DNA of 64,000 nt from Paracoccus aminovorans (GCF_900005615.1 NZ_LN832559.1:836837-900836); one strand, 5' to 3'. Counted from the first letter of the stretch, positions 49,921 to 59,124 are shown. Notes: a model not told the origin generated them from the letters alone. A program made the numbers and translations.

Positions 49921-50808
49921 ATGATCCCTTTCCCGAACATTTCGCCCGAGATCTTTACCATCCATCTTTTCGGCATGGAGTTCTCGCTGCGCTGGTATGC
50001 GCTGGCCTATCTGGTGGGGCTGCTGGTCGGCTGGCGGATCGTGGTGGCGCTGATGCGGCGCCCGCGGCTGTGGGGCGACGCCGCGCCGATGCGGCCGGAA
50101 CAGGTCGAGGAGCTGCTGACCTGGGTGATCCTGGGCGTGGTGCTGGGCGGCAGGCTGGGCTTCGTGCTGTTCTATGAGCCGGCCTATTACCTGGCCAACC
50201 CCGGCATGATCCCGGTGCTGTGGCATGGCGGCATGTCCTTCCACGGCGGTTTCCTGGGCGTGGTGCTGGCCTCGTGGTGGTTCTGCCGGCGCCACGGCAT
50301 CCCGGCGCTGCGGCTGGCCGACGCGCTGTCGGTGGCGACGCCCATCGGGCTGGGGCTGGGCCGGATCGCGAATTTCATCAATGCCGAGCTGTGGGGCCGG
50401 CCGACCGACGCGCCCTGGGGGGTGATCTTCCCGGGCGAGGCGGCGCAAAGCTGCCCCGGCGTCACCGGGCCCTGCGCCCGTCACCCCAGCCAGCTTTACG
50501 AGGCCGGGCTGGAGGGCATCCTGCTGGCGCTGGTCCTGTTCCTGCTGGTCCGCGCCGGCGGCTTGCGGCGGCCCGGGCAGGCGTTGGGGGTCTTCGTCAT
50601 GGGCTACGGCCTGTCGCGCTTCGTGGTCGAGTTCTTCCGCCAGGCGGACGCGCAATTCATCACCCCCGACAACCCGCTGGGCCACGTGCTGGGCGGGCCG
50701 GTCTGGGGCGTCAGCATGGGGCAGCTGCTGTCGCTGCCCATGGTCCTGATCGGGCTGGCGTTCCTGCTGCGGGCGCGGGCGCGGCCGGCCGTGCCTGAAC
50801 CCGCATGA
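49921..50808 (+). CDS. lgt: Prolipoprotein diacylglyceryl transferase
   Basis: A 295-residue, seven-helix inner-membrane enzyme that transfers diacylglycerol from phosphatidylglycerol to the lipobox Cys of prolipoproteins. Motifs are the HGG-containing [11 protein letters not shown] (essential His), the signature [17 protein letters not shown], and [19 protein letters not shown] precedes the ATG. It would process the several lipoproteins encoded here. It overlaps the next gene by four bases. Confidence 0.96.
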   Translation: MIPFPNISPEIFTIHLFGMEFSLRWYALAYLVGLLVGWRIVVALMRRPRLWGDAAPMRPEQVEELLTWVILGVVLGGRLGFVLFYEPAYYLANPGMIPVLWHGGMSFHGGFLGVVLASWWFCRRHGIPALRLADALSVATPIGLGLGRIANFINAELWGRPTDAPWGVIFPGEAAQSCPGVTGPCARHPSQLYEAGLEGILLALVLFLLVRAGGLRRPGQALGVFVMGYGLSRFVVEFFRQADAQFITPDNPLGHVLGGPVWGVSMGQLLSLPMVLIGLAFLLRARARPAVPEPA

Positions 50809-51848
50809 CGCCCCTGGCCGGCATGATCGCGGCGCGGATCCGCATGTCGGGGCCGATGCGGCTGGACGACTACATGCGGCTGTGCCTGCTGCATCCCCGG
50901 CACGGCTATTACGCGACGCGCGATCCCTTCGGGGCGGCCGGCGATTTCACCACCGCGCCCGAGATCAGCCAGATGTTCGGCGAGATGATCGGCCTCGCCC
51001 TGGCGCAGGCCTGGCTGGACCAGGGCAGACCAGCACCCTTTGCGCTGGCCGAGATCGGGCCGGGCCGGGGCACGCTGATGGCCGACATCCTGCGCGCGAT
51101 CCGCGTCGTCCCCGGCATGGCCGAGGCGGCTCGGGTGCATCTGGTCGAGGCCTCAGCCCATCTGCGCCAGATCCAGCGCGCGCGGCTGGGCGCGGTCGCG
51201 CATCTGGACGATGTCGCCGAACTGCCCGAGATGCCGCTGTTTCTGGTCGCGAACGAGTTCTTCGACGCGCTGCCGATCCGGCAGTTCCAGCGCAGCGCCG
51301 ACGGTTGGGCCGAGCGCATGGTGACGCTGGACGACAGCGGCGCGCTTGCCCTGGGGCTTGGGCCCGCCCTGCCGGGTCCCGCCGCGCCCGAGGGGCAGAT
51401 CCGCGAAACCTGCCCCGATGCCGGCCCCGTCGTCTCGGCCATCGCCGCCCGCATCGCCGGGCATGGCGGCTTGGCCATCGTCATCGACTACGGCGATTGG
51501 GACGGGCAGGGCGACACCTTCCAGGCCCTGCGCCGCCACCGCCCCGAGGATCCGCTGGCCCATCCCGGCGAGGCCGACCTGACCGCCCATGTCGATTTCG
51601 CGCCCCTGGCCGCGGCGGCGCGGGCGGCAGGGGTCCGCGCCTCGCGCAGGATCACGCAGGGCGATTGGCTGCTGCGGCTGGGAATCGCGCCGCGGGCCGA
51701 GCGGCTGGCCGCGGCCGGGGACGCCGGCGCCATGGCCGCGTTTCATCGCTTGACCGCGCCGGGGGAAATGGGTCACCTGTTCAAAGTTCTGGCCTTCTGG
51801 GCGCCCGGCGCGCCCGTGCCGCCCGGTTTCGAACCCTTGGAAAACTGA
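50805..51848 (+). CDS. SAM-dependent methyltransferase of the MidA/NDUFAF7 family
   Basis: A 347-residue class I methyltransferase (DUF185). N-terminal [25 protein letters not shown], then [18 protein letters not shown] and the SAM site [19 protein letters not shown], with [14 protein letters not shown] further on, are hallmarks. The mitochondrial homologue NDUFAF7 methylates an Arg of the complex I 49-kDa subunit (NuoD equivalent) during assembly. With a full nuo operon 20-40 kb away, the same role is likely here, by inference. Overlaps lgt and pgeF. Confidence 0.9.
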   Translation: MTPLAGMIAARIRMSGPMRLDDYMRLCLLHPRHGYYATRDPFGAAGDFTTAPEISQMFGEMIGLALAQAWLDQGRPAPFALAEIGPGRGTLMADILRAIRVVPGMAEAARVHLVEASAHLRQIQRARLGAVAHLDDVAELPEMPLFLVANEFFDALPIRQFQRSADGWAERMVTLDDSGALALGLGPALPGPAAPEGQIRETCPDAGPVVSAIAARIAGHGGLAIVIDYGDWDGQGDTFQALRRHRPEDPLAHPGEADLTAHVDFAPLAAAARAAGVRASRRITQGDWLLRLGIAPRAERLAAAGDAGAMAAFHRLTAPGEMGHLFKVLAFWAPGAPVPPGFEPLEN

Positions 51849-52612
51849 TGCAGACCACGCTGGAAATCCTGACCCATCCTCTGCTCGACACGGTGCGGCA
51901 CGGCTTTTTCACCCGCCGCGGCGGCGCCTCCTCGGGGCTGTTTTCCGGGCTGAACTGCGGCTTCGGCTCCAGCGATCAGGCCGAGATCGTGGCCATCAAC
52001 CGCGCCCGCGTGGCCGAGGCGATGGGCGTGCCGCCCGGCCGGCTGGCGACCGTGCACCAGGTGCATTCGGCCGAGGTCGCCGTGCTGCGCGCGGGCGACG
52101 ACCCCGCCGGTTTCACGCAGCTCCGCGCCGACGGCATCGTCACCGACCAGCCGGGGGTGGCCCTGGCGGTGCTGACCGCCGATTGCCAGCCGATCCTGCT
52201 GGCCGACCCGCAAGCGGGCGTGATCGGCGCCGTCCATGCCGGTTGGCGGGGGGCGCTGGCGGGGGTGATCGAGGCCGCCGTCTCGGCGATGCAGGACCTG
52301 GGCGCCGACCGCATCCGCGCGGTGATCGGCCCGACCATCAGCCAGCGGGCCTATGAGGTCAGCGAGGAGTTCATGGAGGAATTCCTGGTCGAGGATCCCG
52401 ACTACCACCGCTTCTTCTCCGGCGGACCGAACGGGCGGCCGATGTTCGACCTGCCGTCCTTCGGCCTGATGCGGCTGCGCGACGCCGGGGTCGAGGCGGA
52501 ATGGACCCGGCATTGCACCTATTCCGACCCGGACCGCTTCTTCTCCTATCGCCGCAGCACGCATCAGCATGAGGCGGACTACGGGCGGTTGATCTCGGCG
52601 ATTGCGCTGTGA
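51848..52612 (+). CDS. pgeF: Purine nucleoside phosphorylase/laccase-domain protein
   Basis: A 254-residue protein of the YfiH/LACC1/PgeF family (peptidoglycan editing factor; also reported as adenosine phosphorylase/deaminase). Zinc-site residues are in TVHQVHSA (His), VLTADCQPILLAD (Cys) and GAVHAGWRGALAGV (His), with CTYSDPDRFFSYRRS at the end. TGATG overlap with the methyltransferase gene indicates co-translation from lgt onward. Full length. Confidence 0.92.
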   Translation: MQTTLEILTHPLLDTVRHGFFTRRGGASSGLFSGLNCGFGSSDQAEIVAINRARVAEAMGVPPGRLATVHQVHSAEVAVLRAGDDPAGFTQLRADGIVTDQPGVALAVLTADCQPILLADPQAGVIGAVHAGWRGALAGVIEAAVSAMQDLGADRIRAVIGPTISQRAYEVSEEFMEEFLVEDPDYHRFFSGGPNGRPMFDLPSFGLMRLRDAGVEAEWTRHCTYSDPDRFFSYRRSTHQHEADYGRLISAIAL

Positions 52613-52769
52613 TGCGACGGGATGCCTGAAGTGCGCGACCAGGGTCGCCGGGCGTTGATCTTGCCGGAAACGAGACGGGATGGGCGCACGGGTCCTGAGT
52701 TGCTGTCAGGCCCTCCGAAGGCGGGGTGCGATGACTGCTTCGCGGACATTGCTGCCGTTGGCACGCTGA

Positions 52770-53189
52770 TCATAGCATCGGGTGCGCTGGCCTAGACAGG
52801 ATGTCGGCAATCCACGGATCAGTATGATCCTTCACTGGGTCATCGCTTCCATCAGGGGTTCGAGGATACTCTCCGGCGTCGAATGCCTCATATATTTCGT
52901 AGAATGGTTGTGGGACGTGTCCGCCGTCCTCAACGCCATCGAGCCAGGCCCTCCACAGATAGTTCATGATGGAGTCACAGATCTGATAGCTAAGCATGTT
53001 AGCGGCATAGCGCTCAGCAATCATCAACCCAATCAGGTTGAAGAACTGATGATATTTTAGACCGCCAGCCCAAACCTCTATTTGTTTCGAGGGGATTATT
53101 TGGTGCGGCAGCGCGCGTGCTATCTCAATCATCTGGCCAAGCTGCAACTCAAGATCGTGGCCATGCTCGGATGCCTCGAATTCCATCAT
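52770..53189 (-). CDS. AT-rich orphan protein, function unknown
   Basis: A 139-residue soluble acidic protein with segments EASEHGHDLELQLGQMIEIAR and NLIGLMIAERYAANMLSYQI. There is no signal peptide or membrane helix and I recognise no family. The composition of 52,800-53,260 is clearly AT-richer than both sides, suggesting acquired DNA. The start is ATG 53189 or 53186 with GGAG about 10 bases upstream; a TTG at 53243 would be weaker. Its neighbours (pgeF, lrp, trxB) are core genes, so it is a single-gene insertion. Confidence 0.55.
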   Translation of the reverse strand: MMEFEASEHGHDLELQLGQMIEIARALPHQIIPSKQIEVWAGGLKYHQFFNLIGLMIAERYAANMLSYQICDSIMNYLWRAWLDGVEDGGHVPQPFYEIYEAFDAGEYPRTPDGSDDPVKDHTDPWIADILSRPAHPML

Positions 53190-53280
53190 GTCTTTGGAAA
53201 CTCCGCTAAGGTGAGACGCTATGCCGCTACATCGCAATGACAATAGTGCTTACCATTATCGTCCGCTAACGGCTCACCCC

Positions 53281-53781
53281 TTACCCCACCGCCGCCGCGC
53301 GCGCCTCGACCACCTCGAAGGGCACGCCCGGCTCGTCCTTGGCGCAGCGGATCACCAGCGAGGTCTTGACCGAGGCCACGTTCGGCGCCGAGGTCAGGCT
53401 TTCCGTCAGGAAGCGCTGGAAGCTCGGCAGGTCGGGCGAGACGCATTTCAGGATGAAGTCGATCTCGCCGTTCAGCATGTGGCACTCGCGCACCAAGGGC
53501 CAGTCGCGGCACAGCGCTTCGAAGGCCGAAAGGTCGCGTTCGGACTGACTCAGCAGGCGGACCATGGCAAAGACCTGCACCTCGAAGCCCAGTTCGCGGG
53601 GATCGATCTCGGCGTGATAGCCGCGGATATAGCCCATTTCCTCAAGCGCGCGCACGCGGCGCAGGCAGGGCGGGGCCGAGATGCCCACCCGCCGCGCCAG
53701 CTCGACATTGGTCATGCGGCCGTCGCCCTGAAGTTCTGCCAGGATTTTTCGGTCGATCTCGTCCAGTCTGGCGCCGCTCAT
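53281..53781 (-). CDS. Lrp/AsnC family transcriptional regulator
   Basis: A 166-residue regulator. The N-terminal winged helix-turn-helix ([45 protein letters not shown]) is followed by a RAM/AsnC ligand domain ([25 protein letters not shown]). The motif set is that of the general Lrp group. AAGAGGAACAG precedes the ATG. It is transcribed divergently from trxB with 161 bases between starts, and the Lrp-trxB divergence is frequent in Rhodobacterales, so it may regulate trxB. Confidence 0.92.
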   Translation of the reverse strand: MSGARLDEIDRKILAELQGDGRMTNVELARRVGISAPPCLRRVRALEEMGYIRGYHAEIDPRELGFEVQVFAMVRLLSQSERDLSAFEALCRDWPLVRECHMLNGEIDFILKCVSPDLPSFQRFLTESLTSAPNVASVKTSLVIRCAKDEPGVPFEVVEARAAAVG

Positions 53782-53942
53782 CTGTTCCTCTTGGCCGGTC
53801 TGCCGGCCGAAATCATGCGGGAAGCTACCCCGCCGGGTCGTTGTGCGCAATATTCTTTCCGTGCCGGCGCCCGCGCGCGGGGTGGATTGCATGCGCTGGC
53901 GGGGGTGATTACCTAGGCGGCGCAACGCGAAAGGTCCAGTCC

Positions 53943-54965
53943 ATGTCCCATGCCGCCGAAACCGCCGCCGAAACCGCGGGCGCCGTCCTGCCCGCCCATA
54001 CCCGCGTGCTGATCGTGGGCTCGGGTCCGGCGGGTTATACCGCCGCCGTCTATGCGTCGCGCGCCATGCTGCATCCGGTGCTGATCCAGGGCTTGCAACC
54101 CGGCGGCCAGCTGACCATCACCACCGAGGTCGAGAACTGGCCCGGCGAGACCGAGATCCAGGGCCCCGACCTGATGGTCAAAATGGAGGCCCATGCCCGG
54201 GCCATGGGCGCGCGCATCTTTGTCGACACGGTGACGACGCTGGACCTGAAGGCGCGGCCCTTCGTCGCGGAACTGGACAGCGGCGCCCGGATCACCGCCG
54301 ATGCGGTCATCCTGGCTACCGGCGCGCAGGCGCGCTGGCTGGGGCTGCAGAGCGAAGAGAAGTTCAAGGGCTTCGGCGTTTCGGCCTGCGCGACCTGCGA
54401 CGGCTTCTTCTATCGCGGCCGCGAGGTGGTTGTGATCGGCGGCGGCAATACCGCGGTCGAGGAGGCGTTGTTCCTGACCAATTTCGCCAGCAAGGTGACG
54501 CTGGTGCATCGCCGCGACAGCCTGCGGGCGGAAAAGATCCTGCAAGAGCGGCTGTTCCGCAATCCCAAGGTCTCGGTGCTGTGGGACCACGGCCTGGTCG
54601 AGGTCGAGGGGACCGAGGCGCCCCTGGGCGTGACCGGGGTCCGGGTCCGGCATGTCGCCCAGGGGACCGAGCAGGTGATCCCCGCCGACGGGGTCTTTAT
54701 CGCCATCGGCCATGCGCCGGCCTCGGAGCTGGTCGCGGGCCAGCTGGAGCTGCACAACGGCGGCTATGTCAAGGTCGAGCCGGGCAGCACCCGCACCTCG
54801 ATCCCCGGCGTGTTCGCGGCCGGCGATCTGACCGACCACATCTATCGCCAGGCGGTGACCAGCGCCGGCATGGGCTGCATGGCGGCGCTGGACGCCGAGC
54901 GCTGGCTGGCCGAACACGACATGGCCGGCGCCCCCGACACCCATGGCGCCGAGATCCCCGCGTGA
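53943..54965 (+). CDS. trxB: Thioredoxin-disulfide reductase
   Basis: A 340-residue flavoprotein that reduces thioredoxin with NADPH. It has the FAD site [20 protein letters not shown], the redox pair [13 protein letters not shown] (CATC), the NADPH site [17 protein letters not shown] and the C-terminal [34 protein letters not shown]. About 18 extra residues precede the FAD fold. The following gene starts in GTGA overlap. Confidence 0.96.
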   Translation: MSHAAETAAETAGAVLPAHTRVLIVGSGPAGYTAAVYASRAMLHPVLIQGLQPGGQLTITTEVENWPGETEIQGPDLMVKMEAHARAMGARIFVDTVTTLDLKARPFVAELDSGARITADAVILATGAQARWLGLQSEEKFKGFGVSACATCDGFFYRGREVVVIGGGNTAVEEALFLTNFASKVTLVHRRDSLRAEKILQERLFRNPKVSVLWDHGLVEVEGTEAPLGVTGVRVRHVAQGTEQVIPADGVFIAIGHAPASELVAGQLELHNGGYVKVEPGSTRTSIPGVFAAGDLTDHIYRQAVTSAGMGCMAALDAERWLAEHDMAGAPDTHGAEIPA

Positions 54966-55621
54966 GCGGCTTCCCGGCGCTGCCCGAGCTTTACGTCACG
55001 CCCTCGGCCGCGCAGGGGCTGCGGGACGAGGCGGCGCGACGGCTGCAATGGGTGCTGTCGCCGGAGCAGATGCGCGACCTGGCTCTGCTGATGGACGGGG
55101 CGATGTTCCCGTTGCGCGGCTATCTGGCACAGGCCGATCATGCCGCGGTCGCCGCGGGCGGCCGGCTGGCCTCGGGCGCGTTCTGGCCGTTGCCGCTGGC
55201 GCTTGAGGTCTCGGCCGGCTTCGCCGCCACCCTGGAACCCGGCGAGGACATCGCGCTTTGCGCCCCCGACGGCGCGGTGCTGGCGATCCTGTCGGTGACC
55301 GATCGCTGGGGCGGCGATCCGCTGCTGCTGGGCGGGCGGGTGAAGGGGCTGGCGCCCCCGCCGGGCCGCGCGGCCGATCTGACCCCGAACGCGCTGCGGG
55401 CGTGGTTCCGCGCCGCGGGCTGCACCCGGGTGGTGGCTGAGCTGGGCACCGCCGTGACGCTGCGTCCGGACGCCGGTGCGGCGGTGGTGCTGCCGCTGGC
55501 GGGCGAGGCCGCCTGGCAGGCGATCGCGGCGCGCAACCATGGCGCCACGCATCTGGACACCGGCGGCGACGCCGCTTTGCGGGCCCTGGCCGCCGAGGTC
55601 GGCCTTGAACCGCTGGGCTGA
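54962..55621 (+). CDS. ATP-sulfurylase PUA-like domain protein
   Basis: A 219-residue protein whose first part ([18 protein letters not shown], then [56 protein letters not shown]) matches the N-terminal PUA-like domain of ATP sulfurylase. The catalytic HxGH nucleotidyltransferase half is missing. The remainder is unrelated low-complexity sequence. It therefore cannot make APS by itself. The GTG start overlaps the trxB stop. Association with thioredoxin reductase hints at sulfur assimilation, but this is inference. Confidence 0.75.
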   Translation: MSGFPALPELYVTPSAAQGLRDEAARRLQWVLSPEQMRDLALLMDGAMFPLRGYLAQADHAAVAAGGRLASGAFWPLPLALEVSAGFAATLEPGEDIALCAPDGAVLAILSVTDRWGGDPLLLGGRVKGLAPPPGRAADLTPNALRAWFRAAGCTRVVAELGTAVTLRPDAGAAVVLPLAGEAAWQAIAARNHGATHLDTGGDAALRALAAEVGLEPLG

Positions 55622-55654
55622 ATCCGCGTTGGGCGCGATGAAAGGAAAGCGCAG

Positions 55655-56437
55655 ATGACCGAGCCTGTCCTGATCCTGACCATGAAATGGGGCACCCTCT
55701 ATGGGGCCGACGACGTGAACCGGCTGTTCCGTCAGGTGCGCCGCCACCTGGCGCGGCCGCATCGCTTCGTCTGCTTCACCGACGACGCCCAGGGGCTCGA
55801 CCCCGGCGTCGAGGCGCTGCCGCTGCCCGAGCTCGGCCTGCCCAAGGGCCACGGCGACACCCGCTGGCGCAAGCTGGCGCTGTTTCGCCGCGACCTGGGC
55901 GGTTTCGCGGGCATGACGGCGCTGTTTCTGGACCTGGACCTGGTGGTGGTGGACGACCTGGAGCCGTTCTTCGACCTGCCCGGCGAATTCTTCATCATCC
56001 GCGACGATGACCTGTTCCGGCCGAAGCCGCTGCGCAAGGTCAATCCGACGCGGGACCGCTTCCTGCATTCGGTCGGGAACTCCTCGGTCTTCCGCTATCG
56101 GGTCGGGGCGCATTCCTATGTCCTGGACGCCTATCTGGCCGATCCCGCGGCGGCCGCTGAAGGTTACGAGCACGAGCAGCAATTCCTGAGCGGTGAGCTC
56201 CTGAAACGCGGCCTTATGCAGTATTGGCCTAAGGGGCTTTGTGTTAGTTTCAAGAATGATTGCGTGCCGCGCAATTTTCGAAGTTATTTCCGTAATCCGG
56301 TGCTTCCTATGGGCGCCAGAATCGTGTTGTTTGCGGGGGCTCCGAAGATGGATGATGTGTTCTCGGGACGTGGAAACAAGTGGTATCGCCGAATTGGAGA
56401 TATCGAATGGCTTCGCACTGCTTGGACCGCTGATTGA
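55655..56437 (+). CDS. Glycosyltransferase, compositional chimera
   Basis: A 260-residue protein with a DxD motif in MTALFLDLDLVVVDDLEPFFD, preceded by the RWRKLALFRRDLGG segment found in this group of hexosyltransferase-like proteins. Up to about base 56,160 codon use is very GC-rich. The last 90 codons (from QFLSGELLKRG on) are visibly AT-rich. This looks like recombination between a resident and a foreign allele while the frame stayed open. The last codons run up to the next gene. Substrate unknown. Confidence 0.7.
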   Translation: MTEPVLILTMKWGTLYGADDVNRLFRQVRRHLARPHRFVCFTDDAQGLDPGVEALPLPELGLPKGHGDTRWRKLALFRRDLGGFAGMTALFLDLDLVVVDDLEPFFDLPGEFFIIRDDDLFRPKPLRKVNPTRDRFLHSVGNSSVFRYRVGAHSYVLDAYLADPAAAAEGYEHEQQFLSGELLKRGLMQYWPKGLCVSFKNDCVPRNFRSYFRNPVLPMGARIVLFAGAPKMDDVFSGRGNKWYRRIGDIEWLRTAWTAD

Positions 56438-56465
56438 AAGCGTGCAGCGTAACGGAGAAACTGGG

Positions 56466-57410
56466 ATGCACATCGTTACCGGATCGGATGATAATTATGT
56501 TCCAGGCGTTATGGTGCTGATTGCATCGACACTATGGCACAATCCTGGGGCGCATTTTACTATTCTGGATATGGGAATTTCTCGAGAGAATCGCGCTAGA
56601 ATAGATCTTCTAGGAGAGAGATTGGGCGCGATAATTCATAGAATTGAAGTTGCGGAGGACCGGTTTAATAATCTATTTATTCGACGCGCCCATCTCAAGC
56701 GAAGCGCCTACCTTCGGTTGCTTATTCCTGAACTTCTACCTGATAGCGATCGTGTCATATATATGGATTGCGATATGGTTGTGACGGGTCGCTTGGAGGC
56801 GTTGGATCAAGTTCCTCTAGAAGCATACCCGATTGCGGCAGTCGCCTGTCCCTCGCCAGACCCCAGGGAACTCGCTGCGACTGAGACCAAGCTTGGAGAA
56901 TATGTGAATTCTGGACTACTTGTCATGAACTTGCCCCTTTGGAGAAATGAGAATATCGCAGAGGCTTGTGAAAGGGCCCTTTCCGACCCGAGCTGCCCGC
57001 GACTGTGTGAGGATCAATCGGCGATAAATATTGTATGTCGCGGACGCGTCAAGCTATTGGATCCATGCTATAATATTTATGCAAACGAGCCGACTTATAT
57101 GTCGCCAGAAAGCCTGCCAAAAAAAATAACAGTGCTGCACTATGTTGTGAATGTCAAGCCGTGGATGTGGAATGTCTCTTTTGGAGAAATATGGGATTTT
57201 CACGCCGATCGTATATCGGATCTGTTGCCGCCACGGAGACGAAAGAATTTTTTCCAGCTGGCGACAAGAATTGAGTCCCATCGACGGATGGTCTTCGGTC
57301 TTGCAATGGGACGCAAGAAACATTGGCAGCGGCTCAAGGTTCGGCGGGCAATCCGAGAAAATATCGTTCTGCCTTACCTTCAAGCACAAAAGGAACGGCC
57401 GACTGAATAG
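56466..57410 (+). CDS. Family 8 glycosyltransferase
   Basis: A 314-residue GT8 enzyme related to LPS glucosyl/galactosyltransferases. It has the N-terminal HIVTGSDDNYVPGVMVLIAS, the metal-binding DxD motif DRVIYMDCDMVV, YVNSGLLVMNLPLWR and the acceptor/metal region ITVLHYVVNVKPWM. The ATG at 56466 with GGAG upstream gives this N terminus. The gene is strongly AT-rich compared with its neighbours, indicating horizontal origin, and it ends just before core-like sequence resumes. It probably modifies LPS or capsule. Confidence 0.88.
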   Translation: MHIVTGSDDNYVPGVMVLIASTLWHNPGAHFTILDMGISRENRARIDLLGERLGAIIHRIEVAEDRFNNLFIRRAHLKRSAYLRLLIPELLPDSDRVIYMDCDMVVTGRLEALDQVPLEAYPIAAVACPSPDPRELAATETKLGEYVNSGLLVMNLPLWRNENIAEACERALSDPSCPRLCEDQSAINIVCRGRVKLLDPCYNIYANEPTYMSPESLPKKITVLHYVVNVKPWMWNVSFGEIWDFHADRISDLLPPRRRKNFFQLATRIESHRRMVFGLAMGRKKHWQRLKVRRAIRENIVLPYLQAQKERPTE

Positions 57411-57413
57411 TTC

Positions 57414-58148
57414 TCAAAGCAGCCGCTTGTAGCTCAGCCGGCCCGGTTGCAGCACGCGCACTATGCCGCGACCCAGCTCGATGATGCCCTGGGCCCGCAA
57501 CGCGGCCAGGGTGCTGTTCACGGTCTGGCGCGAGCAGCCGGCCAGCAGCGCAAGCTGCGCCTGGCTGATGTGCAATTCGCTTCGTGCACCGGTGGACAGG
57601 CGCAGCAGGTGCAGGCAGATCCGCGCCTCGGCCGGATAGAATTGCGCGATGGCCAGCTGGCGCTGGTCGCGGACCAGCCGGCCGTGCAGGATGCCGGCGA
57701 AATTGCGCAGGATCACCTCGGTCGGGACGAATTCCATCAGCAGCGTGCTGCTGAAGCCCAGCAGCCGGCTGTTCGGCATCGCCCGGCAGGTGGCGGCGCA
57801 GGTCTTGCCCGACAGCAACTCGACCTCGCCCATGACCTCGCCCGCTCCGGCGATATGGGCGATGACGGTGTTGCCGTCCACGTCGACGAAGGTGACTTCG
57901 ACCCGGCCCTCGACGATCAGGAAGGCGCAAGGGGTCTCTTCGTCCTGCGACAGGATCTCGGTCGCGGTGGAAAACGCCCGCGGCGTGCATTGCGCATAGA
58001 AGGCGCGCCGCCGCTCGACGGTCAGCCCTTCCAGCAACGCGGGTTTCAGGCCGTCCCAGCGCGACAGCGGAAACCAGGGCAGCGCGGGTGCAGAGCCGCG
58101 CCCTTCAGACCCACGCGAAGCGCGGTCGAGCCGGATTGCGTCGTTCAA
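57414..58148 (-). CDS. Crp/Fnr family transcriptional regulator
   Basis: A regulator of about 244 residues with a cyclic-nucleotide-binding-like beta barrel (EETPCAFLIVEGRVEVTFVDVDGN to GEVMGEVELLSG) and a C-terminal winged helix (ISQAQLALLAGCSRQTVNSTLAALRAQG). It lacks the Fe-S Cys cluster expected of true FNR. I choose TTG 58148 as the start because an intrinsic terminator at 58211-58234 lies inside the longer frame that would begin at ATG 58259. A TATATT near 58170 could be its -10. Targets are unknown. The gene converges on the AT-rich glycosyltransferase. Confidence 0.82.
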   Translation of the reverse strand: MNDAIRLDRASRGSEGRGSAPALPWFPLSRWDGLKPALLEGLTVERRRAFYAQCTPRAFSTATEILSQDEETPCAFLIVEGRVEVTFVDVDGNTVIAHIAGAGEVMGEVELLSGKTCAATCRAMPNSRLLGFSSTLLMEFVPTEVILRNFAGILHGRLVRDQRQLAIAQFYPAEARICLHLLRLSTGARSELHISQAQLALLAGCSRQTVNSTLAALRAQGIIELGRGIVRVLQPGRLSYKRLL

Positions 58149-58204
58149 GATGTCTCTCGCCTGCCCAGAATATACGCTTGGTATCGCATGAAATGGGGCA
58201 AAAC

Positions 58205-58345
58205 GGAACGAAAAAAAGCCCACCTGAAGGCGGGTAAGCCCCCCGTCCGGGCGGAGCAACGCGCCAGGGGATCCGTCACTGGTTAAACACGTACTGGCAC
58301 TTGGATCCCCAGACGTTACGAATAACTAGCGGATTGTTGCCGAGT
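58205..58345 (-). ncRNA. Candidate structured small RNA
   Basis: On the minus strand this intergenic segment could fold into a short GTTA/TAAC stem with loop TTCG and a long stem from GGGGATCC (58310-58303) with GGATCCCC (58274-58267). It ends in a good terminator (CCCGCC-TTCA-GGTGGG and seven T, 58234-58211). Direct repeats ACTGG occur in the central loop. The direction and 5' end are guesses. It could equally be the 3' untranslated part of the hsp20-DUF1150 message. Confidence 0.28.
58211..58234 (-). terminator. Rho-independent terminator, minus strand
   Basis: GGCGGG (58229-58234) and CCCACC (58219-58224) pair around a TGAA loop, and on the minus strand the stem is followed by C and seven T (58217-58211). 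It ends the hsp20-DUF1150 transcript or a small RNA and isolates them from the Crp/Fnr gene. Confidence 0.75.
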
Positions 58346-58349
58346 CTTG

Positions 58350-58387
58350 TGTCGGCTAGCCGACATATGATGCAAAATATTTTTGCA
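58350..58387. promoter_or_regulatory. Two adjacent palindromes, possible operators
   Basis: TGTCGGCTAGCCGACA (58350-58365) is a perfect 16-base palindrome. Five bases later TGCAAAATATTTTTGCA (58371-58387) is a near-perfect 17-base palindrome. They lie in the gap between DUF1150 and the Crp/Fnr gene. No known regulator site matches them in my judgement. Confidence 0.35.
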
Positions 58388-58463
58388 ACTCGGGCGCGGC
58401 TGATGCTTTTGTCTATCGCTTTTGCCCGTCCCGGCAGGCGCTGGGGCGGGATGCGTGGGGGCC

Positions 58464-58700
58464 TTAGTGCACGCTGACCGGGGTCAGTTCGTTCTGGCGC
58501 GCCAGCAGAAAGGCCAGGCTGCGGTCGCGGACCAGCGCCAGCCGTTCGCCGTCAACGCCATGCACGGCATAGAGCGCCTCGACGCCGGGCACCTGGCGGC
58601 GCACCTCGTCGGGCAGCGTCTCCATGGCGACGCGGCGGATATAGACGATGTTGCCCGCGCTGTCGTTCTGTTGCGGTCCGAAGTCGAATTTCTCGTTCAT
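58464..58700 (-). CDS. DUF1150 family protein
   Basis: A 78-residue protein with the DUF1150 core GNIVYIRRVAMETLPDEVRR and VPGVEALYAVHGVDGERLAL. These small proteins are found next to Hsp20 genes in alphaproteobacteria; function unknown. It lies 13 bases downstream of hsp20 with GGGATCGCAG before its ATG, so it is in the same heat-shock transcript and may be a chaperone partner. Confidence 0.85.
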   Translation of the reverse strand: MNEKFDFGPQQNDSAGNIVYIRRVAMETLPDEVRRQVPGVEALYAVHGVDGERLALVRDRSLAFLLARQNELTPVSVH

Positions 58701-58713
58701 CTGCGATCCCCTT

Positions 58714-59124
58714 TCACTTTCGGCTGATCGGTATGGTCTGTACGATGCCGTCGGGCACCGAACGGCGCAGGTCGATGTCCAGCAGGCCGTTTTCCAGCCG
58801 CGCGGCGACGACCTCGACCCCTTCCGCCAGCACGAAGCTGCGCTGGAAGGCGCGGGCGGCGATGCCGCGGTGCAGGAAGACCCGCTCCTCGTCCACCTCG
58901 GCCTGGCGGCCGCGAATCACCAGCTGGCGGTCTTCCAGCGTGATGGCGAGGTCGTCTTCCGAGAAGCCGGCCACGGCCAGGGTGATGCGGAACCCGTTCG
59001 GGCCCTGGTGTTCGATATTGTAGGGCGGGTAGCCCTCGGCGCCCTTGGCGGCGCGTTCGACCAGGCGTTCCAGCTGGTCGAACCCCAGCAGGAACGGATG
59101 AGCGGCCAGACTGATCTTGGTCAT
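58714..59124 (-). CDS. Hsp20 family small heat-shock protein (IbpA-like)
   Basis: A 136-residue alpha-crystallin-domain chaperone. The N-terminal arm has HPFLLGFDQLERLVERAAKGAEGYPPYNIE. The crystallin core runs from about 35 to 120 (FRITLAVAGFSEDDLAITLEDRQLVIRG, IAARAFQRSFVLAEGVEVVAARLENGLLDIDL), and an IPI-type C-terminal motif (TIPISRK) ends it. It holds unfolded proteins during heat stress. A sigma-32-like promoter lies upstream and rpoH is encoded 11 kb away. Confidence 0.93.
   Translation of the reverse strand: MTKISLAAHPFLLGFDQLERLVERAAKGAEGYPPYNIEHQGPNGFRITLAVAGFSEDDLAITLEDRQLVIRGRQAEVDEERVFLHRGIAARAFQRSFVLAEGVEVVAARLENGLLDIDLRRSVPDGIVQTIPISRK

Noticed and set aside
52622..52795. 57-residue frame after pgeF
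   Set aside because: No family, no clear ribosome-binding site, and it overlaps the 3' end of the opposite-strand gene; too weak to call.
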